Origin: Triticum aestivum
Lineage: Eukaryota > Streptophyta > Magnoliopsida > Poales > Poaceae
Assembly (NCBI RefSeq): GCF_018294505.1
Contig: NC_057800.1
Location: 170,681,703 to 170,745,702 of the forward strand
Direction of reading: 5' to 3'
Length of the DNA stretch: 64,000 bases
A program made the translations under genes and the position numbers. This document shows positions 48,523 through 62,900 of the stretch, piece by piece; position 1 is the stretch's first letter, and each line of letters starts with the position of its first letter. Under the pieces are notes generated by a model. The model had not been told where the DNA came from, did not search any database, and saw only the letters and a program-made list of their open reading frames with translations.

Positions 48523-49652
48523 ATGCATTCCTATGTTCCCACACGGCACATCTGCATAGTATAATGGTGCAGAGGTAAAAGAAACCATTGACTTCTGTGC
48601 TATCAAGTTTAACTCTGGTTGAGAACGATCATTTGTGCTGAAGTAGCCAAAGTATACAAGGGGTGAGCCTGTTTCTTGTTCTTTACTTTATGAAAACAAT
48701 ATATATTATTATTATTATTATTTTTATTTGAGTGAAGTTCAATTTTTAGCCCCTAGTTTCAAGTTTGTGACAACTTTTATCCAATTTAGCGGAAATTCTC
48801 AAATTTTACTCAATTTAGCGAAACTTGTGAGACAGATGGAGATATCTGTACAAAGATGGGTGTGTATATGGTCACGTATTCATAGTATAGCGAATTTCAA
48901 CATCAATTTGAGGCCTTTTCCTCCCCAAACAAATTTGCAAATCATGAAGTGGATCAAAAGGACTCTGCTCTGGCTTTTGACATTCCTTTTTGGGATAAAA
49001 AGGAAATGTATTAGGACTTTGCTCATTTTCAACCATTGGATCAAATACTCACCATCTAGATGAGATGATACATAACACAACGAACATCACTTTGATACAG
49101 TAACACAGGACAATGATTATTGTGGCCAACATTGGAATTGTGCATCTCAAAGAAAAAAAACATTGGAATTGTGACCGGACGGATCTCGTCCTTTCACCCT
49201 TGATCCGATGGCCGTGAATGACTAAGTCGCCCCAGACTTGGCCATGACAAATGAGAATATATGTGCCGCTCCGCCACACCCTATGTGAAGATGGTATTCC
49301 TTCGTGTCGGATTCCTCTTCTATGGAGGATCTTGATTTGAGAGCAAAGAGCTGGTCATTTTTAATCGCTTTTCCTCATTTGAGGGCCTGTTTGCAAACCT
49401 CCGGCTACGATAAATATTTAAACCAACGCTTTGATTTCATGATCCACACTCTCTCAAGCCCTTCTCAGTGCTCCATCTTATATATGTGCTAAGGTTGTGA
49501 AGTAGACAAAAAATCTGATGTGGCAAATTAATTAAGAGGAGAAAGAGAAGTTTGATGACCCTAGAAAGAAACTATGCTAGGCACATGTACCTAGATGAAA
49601 ACATAATTACAATCTATAACTAATTAAATATAGGAATTTAGCCACAAGAAAC
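48523..49652. other. Unassigned sequence
   Basis: ATT microsatellite at about 48706-48728. A plus frame at 48728-49063 has no motif. Otherwise nothing recognised. Confidence 0.4.
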
Positions 49653-49655
49653 TAA

Positions 49656-51389
49656 GAGCATCTCCAACAGATGCGCTACGGCACGGCGCACAATTTTTTT
49701 TACAGCGCCGAAATAGCCTTTTTGCACGCTGGACCACACAGTTGCTTCATCAGGCGCTGAAAATTTGTACCGCGGCAAAATAGAGCGCGCGCCCAGCACA
49801 CACAACATTTTGCATTCAATGTGAAACAAAAAGGATCAAACACACACAAAATAAATTGACAAAAAATAGTTCAAATATTATTACAACTCAAACAAATAAT
49901 TAAACTACAATACAACAAATAGTTCATGACCAATACAACAAATAACAGTCCAACAAACATACAACATCATGTGTTTTGTCGCCCATTCCATGCCCACCGC
50001 TCCTCGACTAGATCCTTCTGAAGTTTATCATGCGTTTCGGCACGTCAAATGGCATGATAGGAGGCAACAAAGCGGGCCACCCTCTCAACCCTCCACCGCA
50101 CTCGCATGAGACGTCCCAACAACTCATACTAAGAATATTCCAAATCTTACCCACGCTCATTCTCGATGATCATGTTATGCATGATCACACAAGCGTTCAT
50201 GATGTATCAAAGGATATTTTGATCCCAAAATCTAGCCGATCCTCTCACAATAGCAAATTGGGCTTGCAAAATTTCAAAAACTCTCTCCACATCTTTCCTA
50301 ACCGTCGCCTGAGCATTGTGGAAATCAACATTTTTCTTACCTTCCGGTTTTTTCAGCGACTTCACAAATATTTGCCACCTTTGGTAGCTGCTATCCACAA
50401 GATAGTAGCCATAGTTGTATGTATGGCCATTCGCTACAAACTGCTCCGGTGACAGTTCACCATTTGCAATCCTATTCATGAGTGGTGACCGTTGAACAAC
50501 ATTAATGTCGTTCAAAGATCCTGGCATTCCAAAAAAGCATGCCAAATCCAAGTCTTCTGATCGGCCACCGCTTCAAGGATTATAGTGGAACATTTTTTCT
50601 GGCCGTGGAATTGTCCATGCCATGCCTTAGGACAATTCTTCCAACTCCAATGCATACAATCTATTGAGCCAAGCATACCTGGGAACCCACGAGCTTTATT
50701 CATCTCCAAAAGCCTTGCGGTGTCTTCAGGATTGGGAGCTCTCAAATATTCAGACCAAACAGCTGCAGGATTCCAACCGCGAAGCGCTTGACACACATGA
50801 TGGCTTGGCTCTCACATATGGCCAAGTGATCATCAACTAGATCCGTCGGAATACTGTATGCCAACATACGCAAAGCGGCAATCACGTTTTGAAAGGTCAT
50901 ATGCCCGAGTTCTCCGGCGGCATTCCTCCTTTGCTAAAAAAATCGATCATGGCTCGCCACTCTCTCTGCAATGTGTTTGAACAGCTCGATGCTCATCCTA
51001 AAACGGCGCCGAAAGTAGGACTCGTGGTATGTGGGATTCTCCTCAAAATAGTTCCTCATCAATCTGTTGTGGGCATCGATCCTTTCCCTCCACAATTTCT
51101 GACGACCAAAAACCAAACCCATCATGCTTCGGCTTTTTGTTGATGTGCATAGCTAGGACCATTGCGAGGTCCTCCTCCTCTTGAAGATCAAATTCTTCAT
51201 CGGAAGAATCGTGGGATGAACTCATCTACAAATTTGAATTCAAACTAAAATTTAACACTACAAACAACATGCTCCAAGTTCATCTACAAAAATGAAGTTA
51301 GAAACAATATATACCTTGCAAGCGTTTTGTTAAACACCTTGTGGGCGCCGAGCTGCAAACCCCTGTAGGGCGCTGTTCGTCGGCGCAAC
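49656..51389 (-). mobile_element. PIF/Harbinger element, 3' part, cut by an Angela LTR
   Basis: The left terminus GAGCATCTCCAACAG at 49656 follows TAA (49653-49655), as in Harbinger elements with a TAA/TTA target. The transposase lies inside on the minus strand. The right terminus is not present, because an Angela LTR enters at 51390. Confidence 0.75.
49980..51225 (-). pseudogene. PIF/Harbinger-type transposase (plant transposon protein family), decayed
   Basis: Minus-strand frames in order: MSSSHDSSDEEFDLQEEEDL (51225-51043, acidic N terminus), KLWRERIDAHNRLMRNYF and RRRFRMSIELFKHIAERV (51125-50934, helix-turn-helix-type segment), GMLGSIDCMHW (50796-50512, first catalytic Asp), GMPGSLNDINV (second catalytic Asp) and RKDVERVFEILQAQFAIVRG (50551-50207, catalytic Glu). 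The DDE residues are all still visible, but at least two frameshifts and several stops separate them, so it is inactive. It cut and pasted the element DNA in its intact form. Related sequences are abundant in wheat. Confidence 0.85.
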
Positions 51390-53110
51390 TGAAGGAAATA
51401 TACCATAGAGGCAATAATAAAGTTGTTATTTATATTTTCTTATATCATGATAAATGTTTATTATCATGCTAGAATTGTATTAACCGGAAACTTAGTACAT
51501 GTGTGAATATATAGACAAACAGAGTGTCACTAGTATGCCTCTACTTGACTAGCTCGTTAATCAAAGATGGTTAAGTTTCCTAACCATAGACATGAGTTGT
51601 CATTTGATGAACGGGATCACATCATTAGAGAATGATGTGATTGACTTGACCCATCCGTTAGCTTAGCACTATGATCATTTAGTTTATTGCTATTGCTTTC
51701 TCCATAACTTATACATGTTCCTACGACTATGAGATTATGCAACTCCCGAATACCGGAGGAACACTTAGTGTGCTATCAAACATCACAACGTAACTGGGTG
51801 AATATAAAGATGATCTACATGTGTCTCCGATGGTGTTTGTTGAGTTGGCATAGATCAAGATTAGGATTTGTCACTCCATGTATCAGAGAGGTATCTTTGG
51901 GCCCTCTCGGTAATGCACATCATTATAAGCCTTGCAAGCAATGTGACTAATGAGTTAGTTGCGGGATGATGCATTACAGAGCGAGTAAAGAGACTTGCCG
52001 GTAACGAGATTGGACTAGGTATTCATATACCAACGATCGAATCTCGGGCAAGTAACATACCGATGACAAAGAGAAAACGTATGTTGTTATGCGGTTTGAC
52101 CGATAAAGATCTTCATAGAATATATAGGAACCAATATGAGCATCCAGGTTCCGCTATTGGTTATTGACTGGGGATGAGTCCCTGTCATGTCTACATAGTT
52201 CTCGAACCCGTAGGGTCCGCACGCTTAACATTCGATGACGATCGGTATTATGAGTTTATGTGTTTTGATGTATCGAAGGTAGTTCGGAGTCCCGGATGTG
52301 ATCACGGACATGGCGAGGAGTCTCGAAATGGTTGAGACATAACGATCGATATATTGGAAGGCTATGTTTGGACATCGGAATGGTTCTGGATGAGTTCGGG
52401 CATTTACCGGAGTACCGGGGGGTTACCGGAACCCCCGGGGGAGTCAATGGGCCTTATTGGGCCTTAGTGGGAGAGAGGAGGAGGCGCCAGGTGGAGGGCG
52501 CTCCCTCCCCAAGCCCAATCCGAATTGGGTGGGGGGCCGACCCCCCTTTCCTTCCCACTCTCTCCCTCTTCCTTCTTCTCCTACTCCTACTAGGAAGGGG
52601 GGAAACCTACTCCTACTGGGGGTAGGACCTCCCCCCTTGGGCCGCGCCATAGAGAGGGTCGGCCCTCCCCTCCTCCACTCCTTTATATACGGGGGAGGGG
52701 CACCCCGTAGACACACAAGTTGATTGTTTAGCCGTGTGCGGTGCCCCCCTCCACAGATTTCCACCTCGGTCATATCGTTGTAGTGCTTAGGCGAAGCCCT
52801 GCATCGGTAACTTCATCATCGTTGTCATCACATTGTCGTGCTGACGAAACTCTCCCTTGGCCTCATATGGATCAAGAGTACGAGGGGCGTCACTGAGCTG
52901 AACGTGTGCAGATCACGGAGGTGCCGTACGTTCGGTACTTGATCGGTTGGATCGCGAAGACGTTCGACTACATCAACCGCGTCTCATAATGCTTCCATTT
53001 TCGGTCTACGAGGGTACGTAGACATACTCTCCCCCTCTCGTTGCTATGCATCTCCTAGATAGATCTTGGGTGATCTTAGGAATTTTTTTGAAATACTGCG
53101 TTCCCCAACA
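51390..53110 (+). mobile_element. Angela/WIS-type LTR, element A1
   Basis: 1721 bp from TGAAGGAAATATACCATAGA to CCCCAACA, with TTTATATAC promoter box near 52681-52689. Followed by the primer site GTGGCATCCGAGCC. Inserted in the Harbinger element. Confidence 0.9.
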
Positions 53111-54342
53111 GTGGCATCCGAGCCAGGTCTATGCGTAGATGTTATATGCACGAGTAGAACACAAAGGAGTTGTGGGGGTGGGTATATACATATTTCTTTC
53201 CGTCACTAGTTGATTCTTGATTCAGCGGTATTGTTGGATGAAGCGGCTCAGACCGACATTACGCGTACGCTTATGCGAGACTGGTTCTACCGATGTGCTT
53301 CGCACACAAGTGGCTAGTGGGTGTCTGTTTCTCGAACTTTAGTTGAATCGGATTCAATGAACATGGTTCTTTCTGAAGATCAAAAAGCAATCACTATACC
53401 GCATTGTGTTTTTTTATGCATAGGTAAGAACGATTCGTGCTAAGCCCGTAGCAGCCACGTAAAACTTGCAACAACAAAGTAGAGGATGTCTAACTTGTTT
53501 TTGCAGGGCATGTGTGATGTGATATGGTCAAGACGTGATTATATAAATTGGTGTATGAGATGATCATGTTTTGTAACACAGTTATCGGCAACTAGCAGGA
53601 GCCATATGGTTGTCGCTTTATTGTATGAAATGCAATCGCCATGTAATTGCTTTACTTTATCACTAAGCGGTAGCGATAGTCGTAGAAGCAATAGTTGGCG
53701 AGACGACAACGATGCTACGATGGAGATCAAGGTGTCAAGCCGGTGACGATGGTGATCATGACGGTGCTTTGGAGATGGAGATCAAAGGCACAAGATGATG
53801 ATGGCCATATCATATCACTTATATTGATTTCATGTGATGTTTATCCTTTATGCATCTTATTTTGCTTAGTACGGCGGTAGCATTATAAGATGATCTCTCA
53901 CTAAATTTTAAGGTATAAGTGTTCTCCCTGAGTATGCATCGTTGCTGCAGTTCGTCGTGCCGAGACACCACGTGATCATCGGGTGTGATAAGCTCAACGT
54001 TCACATACAACGGGTGCAAGCCAGTTTTGCACAAGCAGAATACTCGGGTTAAACTTGACGAGCCTAGCATATGCAGATATGGCCTCGGAACACTGAGACC
54101 GAAAGGTTGAGCGTGAATCATATAGTGGATATGATCAACATAGTGATGTTCACCATTGAAAACTACTCCATCTCACGTGATGATCGGACATGGTTTAGTT
54201 GATATGGATCACGTGATCACTTAGATGATTAGAGAGATGTCTATATAAGTGGGAGTTTTTAAGTAATATGATTAATTGAACTTTAATTTATCATGAACTT
54301 AGTACCTGATAGTATTTTGCATGTCTATGTTGTTGTAGATAT
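53111..54342 (+). mobile_element. A1 primer site and leader
   Basis: Starts with the primer site (worn form of TGGTATCAGAGC). The 1.2-kb untranslated leader is collinear with 58738-59969. No gene. Confidence 0.75.
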
Positions 54343-55530
54343 ATGGCCCGTGTTGTTGTTCCATTGAATTTTAATGCGTTCCTAGAGAAAACAAAGTTGA
54401 AAGATGATGGTAGCAAGTACACAGACTGGGTCCGTAACTTGAGGATTATCCTCATTATTGCACAGAAGAATTACGTCTTGGAAGCACCGCTAGGTGCCAA
54501 ACCCGCTGCAGGAGCAACGCCAGATGTTATGAACATCTGGCAGAGCAAAGCTGATGACTACTCGATAGTTCAGTGTGCCATGCTTTATGGCTTAGAACCA
54601 GGACTTCAATGACGTTTTAAATGTCATGGAGCATATGAGATATTCCAGGAGTTGAAGTTAATATTTCAAGCAAATGCCCGGATTGAGAGATATGAAGTCT
54701 CCAATAAGTTCTATAGCTGCAAAATGGAGGAGAATAGTTTTGTCAGTGAGCATATACTCAGAATGTCTGGGAACCACAATCGCATGACTCAGGTGGGAGT
54801 TAATCTTCCAGTTGATAGTGTCATTGACAGAGTTCTTCAATCACTGCCACCAAGCTACAAGAGCTTCGTGATGAACTATAATATGCAAGGGATGGATAAG
54901 ACAATTCCCGAGCTCTTCGCGATGCTAAAGGCTGCGGAGGTAGAAATCAAGAAGGAGAATCAAGTGTTGATGGTCAACAAGACCACCAGTTCAAGAAAAA
55001 GGGTCAAGGGAAGAAGGGGAACTTCAAAAAGAATGGCAAGCAAGTTGCTGCTCAAGTGAAAAAGCCCAAGTCTGGACCTAAGCCTCAGACTGAGTGCTTC
55101 TACTACAAAGGGACTGGTCCCTGGAAGAAGAACTGCCCCAAGTATTTGGCGGAGAAGAAGGATGGCAAAGTGAAAGGTATATTTGATATATATGTTACTG
55201 ATGTGTACCTTACTAATGATCGCAGTAGTGCCTGGGTATGTGATACTGGTTTTGTTGCTAATATTTGCAACTCGAAACACGGGCTATAGACTAAGCGAAG
55301 ATTAGCTAAGGACGAGGTGACGATGCGCGTGGGAAATGGTTCCAAAGTCGATGTGATCGCCGTCGGCATGCTACCTCTACATCTACCTTCAAGATTACTT
55401 TTAGACCTGAATAATTGTTATTTGGCGCCAGTGTTAAGCATGAACATTATATCTGGATCTTATTTGATGCGAGACGGTTATTCATTTAAATCTAAGAATA
55501 ATGGTTGTTCTATTTATATGAATAATATCT
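54343..55530 (+). pseudogene. A1 gag and protease, decayed and cut
   Basis: Gag opens at ATG 54343, with a CGA to TGA stop at 54610-54612 and a one-base loss near 54990 that shifts the frame to a stop at 55057-55059. The zinc knuckle at about 55098-55137 reads CFYYKGTGPWKKNC: the second Cys is Tyr and the His is Pro, so zinc binding is lost, in contrast to element A3. The protease DTG is present (VCDTGF). A further stop lies at 55287-55289. The next Angela LTR interrupts the pre-integrase part at 55531. Confidence 0.85.
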
Positions 55531-57000
55531 TGAAGGAAATATGCCCTAGAGGCAATAATAAAGTTATTATTTATTTCCTTATATCATGATAAATGTTTAT
55601 TATTCATGCTAGAATTGTATTAACCGGAAACATAATACATGTGTGAATACATAGACAAATAGAGTGTCACTAGTATGCCTCTACTTGACTAGCTCATTGA
55701 TCAAAGATGGTTAAGTTTCCTAGCCATTGACATGGGTTGTCATTTGATTAACGGGATCCCATCATTAGGAGAATGATGTGATTGACTTGACCCATTCCGT
55801 TAGCTTAGCACTCGATCGTTTAGTATGTTGCTATTGCTTTCTTCATGACTTATACATGTTCCTATGACTATGAGATTATGCAACTCCCGTTTACCGGAGG
55901 AACACTTTGTGTGCTACCAAACGTCACAACGTAACTGGGTGATTGTAAAGGTGCTCTATAGGTGTCTCCGAAGGTACTTGTTGGGTTGGCGTATTTCGAG
56001 ATTAGGATTTGTCACTCCGATTGTCGAAGAGGTATCTCTGGGCCCTCTCGGTAATGCACATCACTTTAAGCCTTGCAAGAATTGCAACTAATGGGTTAGT
56101 TGCAGGATGATGTATTACGGAACGAGTAAAGAGACTTGCCAGTAACGAGATTGAACTAGGTATTGAGATACCGACGATCGAATCTCGGGCAAGTAACATA
56201 CCGATGACAAAGGGAACAACTTATGTTGTTATGCAGTCTGACCGAAAAAGAACTTCGTAGAATATGTGGGAGCCAATATGAGCATCCAGGTTCCGCTATT
56301 GGTTATTGACCGGAGACGTGTCTCAGTCATGTCTACATAGTTCTCGAACCCGTAGGGTCCGCACGCTTAACGTTTCCATGACAGTTATATTATGAGTTTA
56401 TATGTTTTGATGTACCGAAGGTTGCTCGGAGTCCCGGATGTGATCACGGAAATGACGAGGTGTCTCCAAATGGTCGAGACATGAAGATTGATATATTGGA
56501 AGCCTATGTTTGGATATCGGAAGTGTTCCGGGTGAAATCAGGATTTTACCGGAGTACCGAGAGGTTACCGGAACCCCCCGGGAAGTTAATGGGCCATAGT
56601 GGGCCTTAGTGGAAGAGAGGAGGGGTGGCCAGGGCAAGGCCCCCCTAGTCCGAATAGGACAAGGAGAGGGGGCGGCGCCCCCCTTTCCTTCTTCTCCTCC
56701 ACCTCTTCCCCCCCCCCCAAGTCCTAATCCAACTAGGAAAAGGGAGGGAGTCCTACTCCCGGTGGGAGTAGGACTCCTCCTGGTGCGCCCCCTCTCCTGG
56801 CCGGCCGCACCCCCTTGCTCCTTTATATACAGGGGCAGGGGGCACCCTAGAGACACAACAATTGATCATTTGATCTTTTAGCCGTGTGCGGTGCCCCCCT
56901 CCACCATAGTCCACCTCAATAATACTGTAGCGGTGCTTAGGCGAAGCCCTGCGTCGGTAGAACGTCATCATCGTCACCACGCTGTCGTGCTGGCGAAACT
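55531..57000 (+). mobile_element. Angela/WIS-type LTR, element A2, cut by A3
   Basis: 1470 bp from TGAAGGAAATATGCCCTAGA. The last part of the LTR is missing in this window because A3 enters at 57001, after GTGCTGGCGAAACT. TATA box TTTATATAC near 56822-56830. Confidence 0.9.
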
Positions 57001-58737
57001 TGAAGGAAATATGCCCTAGAGGCAATAATAATGTTATTATTTTATTTCCTTATATCATGATAAATGTTTATTATTCATGCTAGAATTGTATTATCCGGAA
57101 ACATAATACTTGTGTGAATACATAGACAAACTAAACGTCACTAGTATGCCTCTACTTGACTAGCTCATTAATCAAAGATGGTTATGTTTCCTAACCATAG
57201 ACATGTGTTGTCATTTGATTAACGGGATCACATCATTAGGAGAATGATGTGATTGACTTGACCCATTCCGTTAGCTTAGCACTCGATCATTTAGTATGTT
57301 GCTATTGCTTTCTTCATGACTTATACATGTTCCTATGACTATGAGATTATGCAACTCCCGTTTACCGGAGGAACACTTTGTGTGCTACCAAACGTCACAA
57401 CGTAAATGGGTGATTATAAAGGAGCTCTACAGGTGTCTCCAAAGGTAAATGTTGGGTTGGCGTATTTCGAGATAAGGATTTGTCACTCCGATTGTCGGAG
57501 AGGTATCTCTGGGCCCTCTCGGTAATACACATCACATAAGCCTTGCAAGCATTGCAACTAATGAGTTAGTTGCGAGATGATGTATTAGGAAACGAGTAAA
57601 GAGACTTGCCGGTAACGAGATTGAACTAGGTACTGAGATACCGACGATCGAATCTCGGGCAAGTAACATACAGATGACAAAGGGAACAACGTATGTTGTT
57701 ATGCGGTCTGACCGATAAAGATCTTCGTAGAATATGTGGGAGCCAATATGAGCATCCAGGTTCCGCTATTGGTTATTGACCGGAGACATGTCTCGGTCAT
57801 CTCTACATTGTTCTCAAACCCGTAGGGTCCGCACGCTTAAGGTTTCGATGACAGTTATATTATGAGTTTATGAGTTTTGATGTACCGAAGCTAGTTCGGA
57901 GTCCCGGATGTGATCACGGACATAACGAGGAGTCTCAAAATGGTCCAGACATAAAGATTGATATATTGTACGGCTATATTCGGACACCGGAAGTGTTTCG
58001 GGTGAATTTGGAGAAAACCGGAGTACCGGAGGGTTACCGGAACCCCCCCCCCCACCACCCCCGGGAGAAGTAATGGGCCATATGGGCCTTAGTGGAGAGA
58101 GAGAGAAGGGCAGCCAGGGTGGGCCGCACGCCTCCTCCCCCCTTGGTCCGAATTGGACTAGGAGAGGGGGGGCGGCGTCCCCTCTTTCCTTCTCCCTCCC
58201 CACTTCCTTCCCCCTCCTAGTAGGAGTCCTACTCCTACTAGGAGGAGGAATCCTCCTTGGCGTGCCTATAGGGCCGGCCGGCCTCCTCCCCTTGCTCCTT
58301 TATATACGGGGGCAGGGGGCACCCCATAGACACACAAGTTGATCCACATGATCGTTTTCTTAGCCGTGTGTGGTGCCTCCTTCCACCATAATCCTCGATA
58401 ATATTGTAGCGGTGCTTAGGCGAAGCCCTGCGACGGTAGAACATCAAGATCATCTCCACGCCGTTGTGCTGACGGAACTCTTCCCCGACACTTTGCTGGA
58501 TCGGAGTCCGGGGATCGTCATCGAGCTTAACGTGTGCTAAAACTCGGAGGTGCTGTAGTTTTGGTGCTTGATCGGTCGGGCCGTGAAGACGTACGACTAC
58601 ATCAACCGCGTTGTCATAACGCTTCCGCTATCGGTCTACGAGGGTACGTAGACTACACTCTCCCCTCTCATTGCTATGCATCACCATGATCTTGCGTGTG
58701 TGTAGGAAATTTTTTGAAATTACTACGTTCCCCAACA
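57001..58737 (+). mobile_element. Angela/WIS-type 5' LTR, element A3
   Basis: 1737 bp from TGAAGGAAATATGCCCTAGA to CCCCAACA. TATA box TTTATATAC near 58300-58308. A poly-C run (58043-58053) and the TACTCCTACTAGGAGGAGGA palindromic stretch near 58228-58247 are typical of the family. The 3' LTR lies outside the window. Confidence 0.92.
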
Positions 58738-59969
58738 GTGGTATCAGAGCCTAGGTTTTATGTGTTGATGTTATATGCACGAGTAGAACACAAGTGAGTT
58801 GTGGGCGATATAAGTCATACTGCTTACCAGCATGTCATACTTTGGTTCGGCGGTATTGTTGGACGAAGCGGCCCGGACCGACATTACGCATACGCTTACG
58901 CGAGACCGGTTCTCCCGACGTGCTTTGCACAAAGGTGGCCAGCGGGTGTCAGTTTCTCCAACTTTAGTTGAACCGAGTGCGGCTACGCCCGGTCCTTGCG
59001 AAGGTTAAAACTGCACCAACTTGACAAACTATCATTGTGGTTTTGATGCGTAGGTAAGATTGGTTCTTGCTTAAGCCCGTAGCAGCCATGTAAAACTTGC
59101 AACAACAAAGTAGAGGACGTCTAACTTGTTTTTGCAGGGCATGTTGTGATGTGATATGGTCAAGACATGATACTAAATTTTATTGTATGAGATGATCATG
59201 GTTTGTAACCGAGTTATCGGCAACTAGGAGGAGCCATATGGTTGTCGCTTTATTGTATGCAATGCAATCGCCCTATAATGCTTTACTTTATCACTAAGCG
59301 GTAGCGATAGTCGTAGAAGCATAAGATTGGCGAGACGACAACGATGCTATGATGGAGATCAAGGTGCCGCGCCGGTGACGATGGTGATCACGACGGTGCT
59401 TCGAAGATGGAGATCACAAGCACAAGATGATGATGGCCATATCATATCACTTATATTGATTGCAAGTGATGTTTATCTTTTATGCATCTTATCTTGCTTT
59501 GATTGATGGTAGCATTTTAAGATGATCTCTCACTAATTATCAAGAAGTGTTCTCCCTGATTATGCACCGTTGTGAAAGTTCTTCATGCTGAGACACCACG
59601 TGATGATCGGGTGTGATAGGCTCTATGTTCAAATACAACGGGTGCAAAACAGTTGCACATGCGGAATACTCATTTTATACTTGACGAGACAAGCATATAC
59701 ATATATGGCCTCGGAACACGTAGACCGAAAGATCGAGCGTGAATCATATAGTAGATATGATCAACATAGTGATGTTCACCAATGAAACTACTCCATCTCA
59801 CATGATGATTGGACATGGTTTAGTTGATTTGGATCACGTAATCACTTAGAGGATTAGAGGGATGTCTATCTAAGTGGGAGTTCTTTAGTAATATGATTAA
59901 TTGAACCTAAATTTATCATGAACTTAATACCTGATAGTATCTTTCTTGTTTATGTTTGATTGTAGAAAG
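58738..59969 (+). mobile_element. A3 primer site and leader
   Basis: GTGGTATCAGAGCC (58738-58751) is the initiator-methionine-tRNA primer site in its intact family form. The leader runs 1.2 kb to the gag ATG. A TTGTAG just before AAAGATGG could act as a splice acceptor. Confidence 0.85.
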
Positions 59970-62900
59970 ATGGCCCATGCTGTTGTTCTGTTGAATTTTA
60001 ATGTGTTCCTTGAGAAAGCAAAGTTGAAAGATGATGGTAGCAATTACACGGACTGGGTCCGTAACTTGAGGATTATCCTCATTGCTGCACAGAAGAATTA
60101 CGTCCTGGAAGCACCGCTGGGTGCCAGGCCTGCTGCTAGAGCAACACCAGATGTTATGAACATCTGGCAGAGCAAAGCTGATGACTAGTCGATAGTTCAG
60201 TGTGCCATGCTTTACGGCTTAGAATCGGGACTTGAACGACGTTTTGAACGTCATGGAGCATATGAGATGTTCCAGGAGTTGAAGTTAATATTTCAAGCAA
60301 ATGCCCGGATTGAGAGATATGAAGTCTCCAATAAATTCTATAGCTGCAAGATGGAGGAGAACAGTTCTGTCAGTGAGCATATACTCAAAATGTCTGGGTA
60401 TAATAATCACTTGATTCAATTGGGAGTTAACCTTCCAGATGATTGCGTCATTGACAGAATTCTCCAATCACTGCCACCAAGCAACAAGAGCTTCGTGATG
60501 AACTATAATATGCAAGGGATGAATAAGACTATTCTCGAGCTCTTTGCAATGCTGAAAGCTGCGGAGGTAGAAATCAAGAAGGAGCATCAAGTGTTGATGG
60601 TCAACAAGACTACTAGTTTCAAGAAAAAGGGCAAAGGAAAGAAGAAGGGGAACTTCAAAAAGAACAGCAAGCAAGTTGCTACTCAAGAGGAGAAACCCAA
60701 ACCTAGGCCTAAGCCTGAAACTGAGTGCTTCTACTGCAAGCAGACTGGTCACTGGAAGCGGAACTGCCCCAAGTATTTGGCGGATAAGAAGGATGGCAAG
60801 GTGAACAAAGGTATATGTGATATACATGTTATTGATGTGTACCTTACTAATGCTCGCAGTAGCACCTGGGTATTTGATACTGGTTCGCTTGCTAATATCT
60901 GCAACTCGAAACAGGGGCTACGGATTAAGCGAAGATTGGCTAAGGACGAGGTGACGATGCGCGTGGGAAATGGTTCCAAAGTCGATGTGATCGCATTCGG
61001 CACGCTACCTCTACATCTACCTTCGGGATTAGTATTAGACCTAAATAATTGTTATTTGGTGCCAACGTTGAGCATGAACATTATATCTGGATCTTGTTTG
61101 ATACGAGACGGTTATTCATTTAAATCGGAGAATAATGGTTGTTTTATTTATATGAGTAATATCTTTTATGGTCATGCACCCTTGAAGAGTGGTCTATTTT
61201 TGTTGAATCTCGATAGTGGTGATACACATATTCATAATATTGAAGCCAAAAGATGCAGAGTTGATAATGATAGTGCAACTTTTTTGTGGCACTGCCGTTT
61301 GGGTCATATCGGTGTAAAGCGCATGAAGAAACTCCATACTGATGGACTTTTGGAACCACTTGATTATGAATCGCTTGGTACTTGCAAACCGTGCCTTATG
61401 GGTAAGATGACAAAAACACCGTTCTCCGGTACTATGGAGAGAGCAACAGATTTGTTGGAAATCATACATACAGATGTATGTGGTCCGACGAATGTTGAGG
61501 CTCGTGGCGGATATCGTTATTTTCTCACCTTCACAGATGACTTAAGCAGATATGGGTATATCTACTTAATGAGACATAAGTCTGAAACGTTTGAAAAGTT
61601 CAAATAATTTCAGAGTGAAGTTGAAAATCATCGTAACAAGAAAATAAAATTCCTACGATCTGATCGTGGAGGAGAATATTTGAGTTACGAGTTTGGTGTA
61701 CATTTGAAACAATGCGGAATAGTTTCGCAACTCACGCCACCCGGAACACCACAGATTAATGGTGTGTCTGAACGTCGTAATCGTACTTTACTAGATATGG
61801 TACGATCTATGATGTCTCTTACTGATTTACCGCTATCATTTTGGGGATATGCTCTAGAGACGGCCGCATTCATGTTAAATAGGGCACCATCAAAATCCAT
61901 TGAGACGACGCCTTATGAACTTTGGTTTGGCAAGAAACCAAAGTTGTCATTTATGGAAGTTTGGGGCTGCGATGCTTATGTGAAAAAACTTCAACCTGAT
62001 AAGCTCGAACCCAAATCGGAGAAATGTGTATTCATAGGATATCCAAAGGAAACTATTGGATACACCTTCTATCACAGATCCGAAGGCAAGACTTTTGTTG
62101 CTAAATTCGGAAACTTTCTAGAGAAGGAGTTTCTCTCGAAAGAAGTGAGTGGGAGGAAAGTAGAACTTGACGAGGTAAATGTACCTGCTCCCTTATTGGA
62201 AAGTAGTACATCACAGAAACCAGTTTCTGTGACACCTACACCAATTAGTGAGGAAGCTAATGATGATGATCATGAAACTTCAGAACAAGATACTACTGAA
62301 CCTCGTAGATCAACCAGAGTAAGATCCGCACCAGAGTGGTACGGTAATCCTATTTTGGAAGTCATGCTACTAGATCATGATGAACCTACGAACTATGAAG
62401 AAGCGATGGTGAGCCCAGATTCCGCAAAATGGCTTGAAGCCATGAAATCTGAGATGGGATCCATGTATGAGAACAAAGTATGGACTTTGGTTGACTTGCC
62501 CAATGATCGGCAAGCAATTGAGAATAAATGGATCTTCAAGAAGAAGACTGACGCTGACGGTAATATTACTATCTACAAAGCTCGACTTGTCGCAAAAGGT
62601 TTTCGACAAGTTCAAGGGATTGACTACAATGAGACCTTCTCACCCGTAGCGATGCTTAAGTCTGTCTGAATCATGTTAGCAATTGCCGCATTTTATAATT
62701 ATGAAATTTGGCAGATGGATGTCAAAACTACATTCCTGAATGGATTTCTGGAAGAAGAGTTGTATATGATGCAACCGGAAGGTTTTGTCGATCCAAAGGG
62801 AGCTAACAAAGTATGCAAGCTCCAGCGATCCATTTATGGACTGGTGCAAGCTTCTCGGAGTTGGAATAAACGCTTTGATAGTGTGATCAAAGCATTTGGT

